From DATBFX01 sp036558305 (GTDB lineage: Bacteria > Chloroflexota > Chloroflexia > Thermomicrobiales > UBA6265), in contig DATBFX010000363.1 in assembly GCA_036558305.1 (NCBI GenBank), forward strand, positions 1 through 9,430: 9,430 nucleotides of DNA, written 5' to 3'. The position numbers were made by a program, and so were the translations under genes. The notes beneath the pieces are model-generated. The model was not told the DNA's origin and did no database searches. It saw only the letters and a list, made by a program, of their open reading frames with translations. Shown one piece after another: positions 3,951-9,430 of the stretch. Each line of letters opens with the position of its first letter. Position 1 is the stretch's first letter.

Positions 3951-6113
3951 ATGTCCGCATCGGATTCCCGTCTCGCGAGACTCCTCCTCACGGTCGTCCT
4001 GGCCGTGGGCGTCCTGCCCGTGGGTTTCGGCGCGTTGCAGCACGGTGCCCAGGCCGCGACTGGTCAGCGTGCAGCCAACGCTGTCGTGCACATGGCCGAC
4101 ACCACGCCGCCGAAGATCACCAAGTTGTGGGTGACCTCGGTCACGCAAACGTCGGCGACGATCTACTTCGAGACCGACCAACCGGCCGAGGGCTACATCG
4201 ACTACGGACTCAGTAGCAGCCTTGGCCGGGTCGTTCCCGGTTCGCCCCCGGCGCCCGCCACCAAGCACACGCTGACGTTGCCGTCCCTCAAGCCCAGCAC
4301 CAGTTACTCCTTCCGGGCCCGGGCGGTGACGGCCGGCGGCCAGGACACGACGGAAATCCACACCATCCGCACGTGGCCGTCCTCTGCCACCGCCCGCCTG
4401 ACGGTGAAGAAGACCAACGCCGACGGCACCAAGGTACTGACCGGGGCATGTTGGGAACTCTACACCGACGCCGGCAACGGCACCCTCGGCAACTTCGTCG
4501 CCGCTTACTGCGACCTCTACGACGCCACACCCAACAACGGGCGAACGGTCTTTCCGGCGCTCAACGCCGGCAACTACGTCCTTCTCGAAACCCTCTCGCC
4601 CAATGGCTACGTGATCGGGAAGCCGCGAACCCTGAGCCTCTCCGCGGGGCAGTCGCGCGGGATGACCGTCAAGGACGCGGCGGGCGGGACGCGCCTCAAA
4701 GTCGTCAAGCAGGACCAGAACGGCCAAACGCTCCTGGGCGCCTGCTTCTTCGTCTACGCCAACGTCGGGGGCGAGGTTGGTAACTACGTCAGTGCGGGCT
4801 GCGACGACTACGGTGCCGTCGATGGCGCGACGTACCTGGGCAGCCTGGCGCCCGGCGCCTACTTCCTGTGGGAGGCCTACGTCCCGACCGGCTACGTGCG
4901 CGCGCCGTTGACGCCGTTCGCCGTGAGCAAGAGCCAGGCGACGAAGACGATCACGGTTCGGAATACCCCGGTGGAGGATCCCGATAACGTGGTCGTGCGC
5001 GCCGTCGACGCCAACGGCGTGCTCGTCCCCGGCGCCTGCTTCACCCTCTACGATGCCGGCGGCGACTACCACTTCGTCGCCTCGGCATGCGACGGCTCGG
5101 ACGGGCGGTACGACGGCGTCACCTACTTCCCGGATATCGCGCCGGGCAACTACCTTCTCATCGAGCGCTGGGCACCGTCCGGCTACCAGGTCGGCAAACG
5201 GCTCACCTTCACCAAACTCGCGGACACCATCCGGAAGCAGAAGATCACCCAGACGCCGGGTGGACAGAACGTCACCGTCAAGACGCTCAAGGGAAGCACC
5301 ACGACGCGCGTGCCCGGGGCGTGCTACGCGGTTTTCCGTCGGTCGACCGGCAACCTCATCACCTACGCCTGCGACGACTACGACGGAACCGCCGACGGGA
5401 TCACCCGCTTCGCCGGGTTGAGGGCCGACACCTACGTCCTGATGCAGTACGTCACCCCGCCCGGGTACGCCCAGCCGGCGGATCGCTCCTTCACCGTCGG
5501 CGACACGACGGCCTCGGTCACGGTGCGGCTCCAGACGGGGGTGACGAGCGCGTCGGTGAGCGAGGCGCCACCGGCGTCGATCGTGCCACCGAAGGCGACC
5601 GCGACGGCTTCGCCGACACGGAAGACCTCGCCGACCGCGACGCCGACCGCCCAAGCCGGGCCGACCGACACGCCCACCCCGACGGCGACGGAACCGGCAG
5701 CGGAGACCTCGACGCCGGAGCCGACGGCGACCGAGACGCAGGCGCCGGAACCGACCGCGACCGAAACGCCGACAACCGAGCCGACCGAAGCGCCCAACGC
5801 ATCGCCGATCGCGCAGGCCGGCCCCGACCAGGAGGTCGTCGACGGCGATGGCAGCGGCGACGAGGCCGTCACCCTCGACGGCTCGGCCTCAAGCGACCCG
5901 GAGGCAGGACCGCTCGTCGCCGAATGGCGCATCGGCGATCAGGTGGTCGCGACCGACCTCGTCGCGGCGGTTACCCTACCGGTCGGGACGTACACCGCGG
6001 TGCTCACCGTCACCAACGCCGCCGGCGCCAGCGCCAGCGACGAGGTCGCGATTGTGGTCGCCCCCGCGCCGGAATCCGCCGCAACCGAGGCGTCCCCCGA
6101 GGGAGGGACGTAG
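3951..6113 (+). CDS. Secreted multidomain surface protein with four SpaA/prealbumin-like repeats and a PKD-like domain
   Basis: A 720-residue exported protein, probably an adhesin or structural surface component; no enzymatic motif is seen. A signal peptide covers about 1-35 (Arg/Ser start, hydrophobic 11-29, cleavage after AQA). Next are an FN3-like domain (52-140), four SpaA-like beta-sandwich repeats (148-242, 247-338, 346-435, 440-527), a Thr/Pro/Glu-rich stalk (541-616) and a PKD-like domain (617-705) with LDGSASSDPE. Each repeat has GAC near its start, a second Cys before an acidic loop, and GxY...E...PxGY. All eight cysteines of the protein are these four pairs. The ATG at 3951 follows AGGGGG; an upstream GTG frame at 3816 has no signal-like sequence. 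No LPXTG, C-terminal membrane helix or other anchor is visible, so attachment is unexplained. The same stalk style occurs in the protease downstream. Confidence 0.85.
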   Translation: MSASDSRLARLLLTVVLAVGVLPVGFGALQHGAQAATGQRAANAVVHMADTTPPKITKLWVTSVTQTSATIYFETDQPAEGYIDYGLSSSLGRVVPGSPPAPATKHTLTLPSLKPSTSYSFRARAVTAGGQDTTEIHTIRTWPSSATARLTVKKTNADGTKVLTGACWELYTDAGNGTLGNFVAAYCDLYDATPNNGRTVFPALNAGNYVLLETLSPNGYVIGKPRTLSLSAGQSRGMTVKDAAGGTRLKVVKQDQNGQTLLGACFFVYANVGGEVGNYVSAGCDDYGAVDGATYLGSLAPGAYFLWEAYVPTGYVRAPLTPFAVSKSQATKTITVRNTPVEDPDNVVVRAVDANGVLVPGACFTLYDAGGDYHFVASACDGSDGRYDGVTYFPDIAPGNYLLIERWAPSGYQVGKRLTFTKLADTIRKQKITQTPGGQNVTVKTLKGSTTTRVPGACYAVFRRSTGNLITYACDDYDGTADGITRFAGLRADTYVLMQYVTPPGYAQPADRSFTVGDTTASVTVRLQTGVTSASVSEAPPASIVPPKATATASPTRKTSPTATPTAQAGPTDTPTPTATEPAAETSTPEPTATETQAPEPTATETPTTEPTEAPNASPIAQAGPDQEVVDGDGSGDEAVTLDGSASSDPEAGPLVAEWRIGDQVVATDLVAAVTLPVGTYTAVLTVTNAAGASASDEVAIVVAPAPESAATEASPEGGT
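4392..5531 (+). repeat. Four tandem SpaA-like repeat domains (protein level)
   Basis: Four units of about 90 residues can be aligned by eye on V-x-V-K...GAC[WFY]...(14-19 residues)...C-D...G-x-Y-x-L-x-E...P-x-G-Y. The Cys pairs are 167/187, 265/284, 363/380 and 458/474. The SpaA isopeptide set (Lys on the first strand, Glu before PxGY, Asn/Asp on the last strand) is complete only in repeat 2 (K253, E308, N338) and, with Asp, in repeat 1 (K153 or K154, E213, D242). Repeat 3 has Arg350 for Lys, and repeat 4 has Gln499 for Glu. The nucleotide copies have diverged strongly, so the duplication is old. Confidence 0.8.
5571..5798 (+). repeat. Thr/Pro/Glu-rich stalk coding region with a 30-bp direct repeat
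   Basis: Residues 541-616 of the surface protein are almost entirely Thr, Pro, Ala, Glu and Ser: a stiff, extended linker of the kind found between exported domains in Chloroflexota, and a likely O-glycosylation target. Within it PEPTATET is encoded twice at a 30-bp period (5715-5738 and 5745-5768), differing at only 3 of 24 bases, which suggests recent local duplication. Confidence 0.7.
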
Positions 6114-6141
6114 CGGACAGGCGGGTCGAGCCTCGCCCTGT

Positions 6142-6171
6142 GGACGGCTCCCGGGAACCCGGGAGCCGTCC
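6142..6171 (+). terminator. Perfect 14-bp hairpin after the surface-protein gene
   Basis: GGACGGCTCCCGGG and its exact complement are separated by AA, giving a perfect GC-rich hairpin starting 28 bp after the stop codon at 6113. There is no T-run after it, so it is not a canonical intrinsic terminator. In a high-GC organism it may still end transcription, or it may protect the 3' end of the mRNA. It probably separates expression of the surface protein from that of the protease. Confidence 0.65.
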
Positions 6172-6305
6172 CGGCGTCATCTCGGTCACAGCAATGTCGT
6201 CGCCGATGCCGTTCAACCACTTGCGGTCGAGCCATTCGTTCGGCATTCTTCGCAGATCGCACGTGCCGCCATCCACGGACCGCGTTGCCGACGATCGGAG
6301 ATCTC

Positions 6306-8729
6306 ATGCGCTGCCACACACGCCCTGTCCTCGCGGTCCTGGTGGTTGGCCTCCTACTCTCCGGCTCACTCCCTGGCTACCTTGCGTCGGCCTCGCCGGC
6401 CAACTACCCGGCGGCCGCACCGCAGACGCTACAGAGCAGCGTCGTCGTGCGCCCGAACCCCCAGGTCGCCGCCGCCTCCGATAACCCGGCCGCCTACGTC
6501 GCGGATCGCTACGTCGTCTCGTTCCGCAACGACGTCCCCGATCCGGTCGCGGTCGCCGATGCACTGGGGGCTCGTCTCGGCTTCGCGGCGACCCACATCT
6601 ACCAGCGTGCCCCCAAGGGATTCGCCGCCCGGCTTTCGGCCCGTGCGCTCGCGGGGGTTCGCGCGGACGCGCGTGTCACCGCGGTCCGCCCCGACGCGCT
6701 CATTCCGCTCGAATCCATCCCGACCGGCGTCAGCCGGATCGGGACGCAACTCAACACCACGGCCAAGCTCGACGGCAAGGACGGTTCCGGCCAGCGGGTC
6801 AACGCCGACGTCGCCGTCATCGACACCGGGGTGGACGCCACCCATCCCGATTTGAACGTCGCCGGCGGCACCGACTGCACCGGTCTCGACGATCCCTACT
6901 ACGACGAGGCCGGCCACGGCACCCACGTCGCCGGCACGATCGGCGCCCTCGACAACGGGTTCGGTGTCGTCGGCGTGGCGCCCGGCGTCCGGTTGTGGTC
7001 GATCAAGGTCTCCGACGCCTACGGCGCGTACCTGAGTTGGTACCTCTGCGGCTTGGCGACGCTGGTGGACAACGCCGATTGGATCGAGGTCGCCAACATC
7101 AGCCTCGGCGGAGCCGGCGACGACGGTTCTTGCGCCAGCACCGACGAGCACCAATTGATCTGCGACGCGGTCGGCGGCGGGGTCACCGTCGTCGTCGCGG
7201 CGGGCAACGAGCGCGACAACGCCAACAACTACGCTCCGGCGACGTTTTCTCAGGCGATCACGGTCTCGGCCCTCGTCGACACCGACGGCAAGATCGGGGG
7301 GAAGGGGCCCCGCACTCCCTATGGCGCAGATGATACATTTGCCTCGTTCAGCAACTTCGGCGCCGACGTCGACCTCGCCGCGCCGGGCGTCAATATCCTC
7401 TCGACCTGGCCAACCTACTTCTCCGGCAGCGACGGTTACGCGTACCTGAGCGGAACCAGCATGGCCAGCCCCCACGTCGCCGGCGCCGCCGCGCTCTACA
7501 TCGCCGCCCACGGTCGGGTCGGACCGAGCGCCGTCAAGAGCGCGTTGCAACAAAACAGCGACACCGGCGGCATGACGGGCGACCCCGACGGCACCCGCGA
7601 CCGGGTGCTCTACGTCGGCGCGATCGCCCCGTCCTGCACCCTTTCGCCGACCTCGGCCGTGGTCGGCAGGACCGTCACCGCCACCTGCACCAAATTCCGC
7701 GCCAACGAGACCGTCAGCATCTACTGGGACAGCACCAGCACGAACCGTGTCGCTTACTTCTCCGCTTCGAGCACCGGCAGTGGCAGCAAGACCTTCAAGG
7801 TGCCCGCGGCGACGAAGGGCAACCACACCGTGATCAGCCGCGGCGGCACGAGCGGCAAGCGGACGACCGACACCTTCGGGGTGAGACCGAGCCTGACCCT
7901 CGCGCCCTCCTCGGGGCAGCAAGGCGACCTCGTCACCGTGAAGCTTTGGGGATTCACCGGCGGCGAGCAGATCACCGTCAAGTGGTCCAAGACGTCGACC
8001 ACGACGCTCACCCTCAAGTCGGGCCTCGTCGCCTCCGCGACCGGCAGCGGATCGTTCACCTTCCACGTCCCGGCCGGAGCGGCCGGCAGCCACAAGATCA
8101 CGGCAACCGGTTCCAAGGGGAACACGGCGTCGGCAACCTTCACCCAGGAGGCCACGTCCGCCGCCTCGATCGAAGAAGCGACCCAAACTCCGCCCACCAC
8201 CCCGAGTACGACCGCCACGCCGACGCGCACGCCACGACCGACCCGCACGCCAAGGACAAGTCCGACTCGAACACCAACCGCAACGGCGACGGCGACCGAG
8301 TCGCCGGCACCCAGCCCGACCTCCACACCGGAGCCGCCCGACCTCGTCGTCGAGAGCGTCGAGATCCTGCCGGGCAGCACGGTGACGACCGAGGATACCG
8401 TGACCATTCGCGCCGTCGTCGCCAACCAGGGCGCCGGGGGCACCGGCGGTGCTCCGGTTCGCGCCTGCATCTATGCCAATCTCGACGCCGCTCCGGGTGC
8501 CAGTGACGTGCCGGACGCCGCCCCTCTGACGTCCGACGATCTCCTCCCCGGAGCAGCCACAACGCTCGAAGCGCAACTCGGACAATACGCGGCGGCCGGC
8601 ACCGACACCGTCTGGGTCTGGATCGACTGCACCGACGACGTACCGGAAGCCGACGAGAGCAACAATCTCGCCGGTCCGTACCAAATCGTCGTCGAGGCAC
8701 CCGCAACCGAAGAACCGGTCACCGGGTAG
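6306..8729 (+). CDS. Secreted subtilisin-like serine protease (peptidase S8) with Ig-like repeats and CARDB domain
   Basis: An 807-residue exported protease. A signal peptide covers about 1-29 (hydrophobic 8-27, cleavage near ASA). Residues 67-136 (DRYVVSF...VTAVRPD) form an I9-type propeptide that acts as inhibitor and chaperone. The catalytic domain (about 140-440) has the complete S8 set: Asp173 in VIDTGVD, His204 in GHGTHVAG, oxyanion Asn301 in VAAGNE and Ser385 in GTSMASPHVAG. Cys276 and Cys286 probably form a disulfide. Then come two related Ig-like repeats (442-527, 528-614), a Thr/Pro/Arg-rich stalk (625-678) and a CARDB domain (678-796) with ESNN near its end. The ATG at 6306 follows GGAG at proper spacing; a TTG seven codons upstream is less likely. 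There is no C-terminal anchor. It may process or degrade extracellular protein, including its neighbour, but no substrate can be inferred. Confidence 0.93.
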   Translation: MRCHTRPVLAVLVVGLLLSGSLPGYLASASPANYPAAAPQTLQSSVVVRPNPQVAAASDNPAAYVADRYVVSFRNDVPDPVAVADALGARLGFAATHIYQRAPKGFAARLSARALAGVRADARVTAVRPDALIPLESIPTGVSRIGTQLNTTAKLDGKDGSGQRVNADVAVIDTGVDATHPDLNVAGGTDCTGLDDPYYDEAGHGTHVAGTIGALDNGFGVVGVAPGVRLWSIKVSDAYGAYLSWYLCGLATLVDNADWIEVANISLGGAGDDGSCASTDEHQLICDAVGGGVTVVVAAGNERDNANNYAPATFSQAITVSALVDTDGKIGGKGPRTPYGADDTFASFSNFGADVDLAAPGVNILSTWPTYFSGSDGYAYLSGTSMASPHVAGAAALYIAAHGRVGPSAVKSALQQNSDTGGMTGDPDGTRDRVLYVGAIAPSCTLSPTSAVVGRTVTATCTKFRANETVSIYWDSTSTNRVAYFSASSTGSGSKTFKVPAATKGNHTVISRGGTSGKRTTDTFGVRPSLTLAPSSGQQGDLVTVKLWGFTGGEQITVKWSKTSTTTLTLKSGLVASATGSGSFTFHVPAGAAGSHKITATGSKGNTASATFTQEATSAASIEEATQTPPTTPSTTATPTRTPRPTRTPRTSPTRTPTATATATESPAPSPTSTPEPPDLVVESVEILPGSTVTTEDTVTIRAVVANQGAGGTGGAPVRACIYANLDAAPGASDVPDAAPLTSDDLLPGAATTLEAQLGQYAAAGTDTVWVWIDCTDDVPEADESNNLAGPYQIVVEAPATEEPVTG
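7629..8147 (+). repeat. Two tandem Ig-like domains in the protease (protein level)
   Basis: Residues 442-527 and 528-614 align with the shared pattern L-x-P-[TS]-S ... ASxTGSGSxTFxVPA ... G-x-H-x-I. Only the first copy carries a Cys pair (C444, C461). Such copies usually act as spacers or binding modules behind the catalytic domain. Confidence 0.65.
8178..8339 (+). repeat. Thr/Pro/Arg-rich stalk coding region of the protease
   Basis: Residues 625-678 are a low-complexity run built on T-P-x and R-T-P units, changing from Arg-rich to Ser/Glu-rich before the CARDB domain. It matches the stalk of the upstream surface protein in position, between the main domains and a single C-terminal beta-sandwich. 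The Arg content makes it basic, unlike the acidic stalk of the neighbour. Confidence 0.65.
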
Positions 8730-8785
8730 TCGTTCACCTCGCCGGGGCAAACACCTTCCGCTGCCCGTCTTGCCGTCTCACGCGG

Positions 8786-8814
8786 TTGACGCGGCCGCTT
8801 CGGCCCCCCATCAT
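8786..8814 (+). promoter_or_regulatory. Candidate promoter for the ATPase regulator gene
   Basis: TTGACG (8786-8791), a 17-bp spacer and CATCAT (8809-8814) resemble a sigma70 promoter with 5 of 6 and 4 of 6 consensus bases. Transcription would start about 30 bp before the ATG at 8854. The spacer contains a short GC-rich hairpin, GGCCG-CTT-CGGCC (8793-8805). The -10 lacks the important first T, so the call is tentative. Confidence 0.35.
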
Positions 8815-8853
8815 GTGCCCAGACGACCAGACATTCACTGTGGCGGTTCCGCT

Positions 8854-9430
8854 ATGCCCACTTCGCGCCCTTCCCGCCAGCCCGACCTCGCTCCAGTACC
8901 GATCCGGCCCGGTATCGAGCCCGTCCGGCATCCGATCGCCGGGCTGCCGCTGCCGCTGACCCCGCTCATCGGCCGCGAACGCGAAATCGCCGCGGTGGCT
9001 GCCCTGGTGCGCGACCCCGGCATTCGTCTCGTCACCCTGACCGGTCCGGGCGGCGTCGGCAAGACCCGCCTCGCCATCGCCGCCGCGACGGAAGTCGCCG
9101 CGGACGCCGCGGGCGGCGTCACCTTCGTCCCACTCGCCACGATCCGCGATCCGGCCCTCGTCTTACCGGCGATCGCCCAGGCCCTCGGCATCCGGGAGGA
9201 CGGCGACCGGTCTCTCGTCGAACGGCTCGCCACCTCGCTGGGGGGTGACGAGGCACTCCTCGTCCTCGACAACCTCGAACAGGTCCTGGACGCCGCGGCG
9301 CATCTGGCCGACCTGCTCGCGGTCTGCCCGACCCTGACGATCCTGGCCACGAGCCGTTCGCGCCTTCGCGTCTCCGGAGAGCACGATTTCCCGGTGCCGC
9401 CGCTCGCCCTCCCTGACGGCCGTTCCCTCA
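8854..9430 (+). CDS. STAND/LuxR-type ATPase transcriptional regulator (N-terminal part)
   Basis: The frame is open to the window end, giving 192 residues of a much longer protein. After a Pro/Arg-rich start comes LPLPLTPLIGREREI (31-45), the entry to the NB-ARC-like ATPase domain seen in many large Chloroflexota regulators. It is followed by the Walker A motif GPGGVGKT (64-71), Walker B LLVLDN (135-140), the conserved LEQVL, and TSR (166-168), then RVSGEHDFPVPPL. Full-length relatives continue with tetratricopeptide-like repeats and often end in a LuxR helix-turn-helix that binds DNA; that part is outside the window. The ATG at 8854 has only a weak GGCGG ribosome site. An in-frame GTG at 8815 is possible but has none. 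It lies 124 bp after the protease and could control it, which is a guess from position. Confidence 0.88.
   Translation, partial: MPTSRPSRQPDLAPVPIRPGIEPVRHPIAGLPLPLTPLIGREREIAAVAALVRDPGIRLVTLTGPGGVGKTRLAIAAATEVAADAAGGVTFVPLATIRDPALVLPAIAQALGIREDGDRSLVERLATSLGGDEALLVLDNLEQVLDAAAHLADLLAVCPTLTILATSRSRLRVSGEHDFPVPPLALPDGRSL

Noticed and set aside
3402..5654. Minus-strand open frame of 750 codons opposite the surface-protein gene and its leader
   Set aside because: Its translation is Arg/Gly/Val-rich without motifs. It is the usual antisense shadow of a high-GC gene whose plus-strand frame has clear domains and a signal peptide.
6221..6249. Promoter for the protease gene (TTGCGG, 17 bp, CATTCT)
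   Set aside because: Each hexamer matches only three of six consensus bases, which is expected by chance in this sequence.
6429..8750. Minus-strand open frame of 773 codons opposite the protease gene
   Set aside because: It is an antisense shadow of the S8 protease, with low-complexity translation and no recognisable domain.

Overview
The window is high-GC DNA with long shadow reading frames opposite the real genes. Three things point to a Chloroflexota bacterium of the Thermomicrobia/Sphaerobacter kind: secreted proteins carrying Thr/Pro-rich stalks, the start of a large 'PLTPLIGRERE...GPGGVGKTR' ATPase regulator, and simple heptamer repeats between genes. This assignment comes from recognising families and was not searched.

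Left part (1-3368, minus strand): a catabolic gene cluster read from right to left. A good sigma70-type promoter (TTGACA, 17 bp, TAGAGT) has a palindrome, ATTGGT-TG-ACCAAT, at the predicted transcription start. It drives a VOC-fold epimerase/dioxygenase-like protein and then an SDR oxidoreductase whose GTG directly follows the VOC stop codon. After a 92-bp gap filled by a heptamer-repeat hairpin come a D-2-hydroxyacid dehydrogenase, an HpcH/HpaI-type class II aldolase and, cut by the window edge, an NAD-binding 3-hydroxyacyl-CoA-dehydrogenase-like protein. Together they look like a pathway that oxidises or isomerises a hydroxy- or oxo-acid and cleaves it by retro-aldol reaction. The substrate cannot be read from the sequence.

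Middle (3369-3950): no convincing gene. The part nearest the next gene has a direct repeat whose two copies compete for one complementary segment, so the leader RNA could switch between two folds.

Right part (3951-8729, plus strand): two large exported proteins. The first has a signal peptide, an FN3-like domain, four SpaA/prealbumin-like repeats each with a Cys pair, a Thr/Pro-rich stalk and a PKD-like domain, which suggests an adhesin or structural surface protein. The second is a subtilisin-family (S8) protease with an I9-like propeptide, a full catalytic triad, two Ig-like repeats, a Thr/Pro-rich stalk and a CARDB domain. A strong hairpin separates them. Neither has a recognisable C-terminal membrane or sortase anchor. 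At the right edge (8854 onward) begins a STAND/LuxR-type ATPase regulator typical of these bacteria, cut by the window end.
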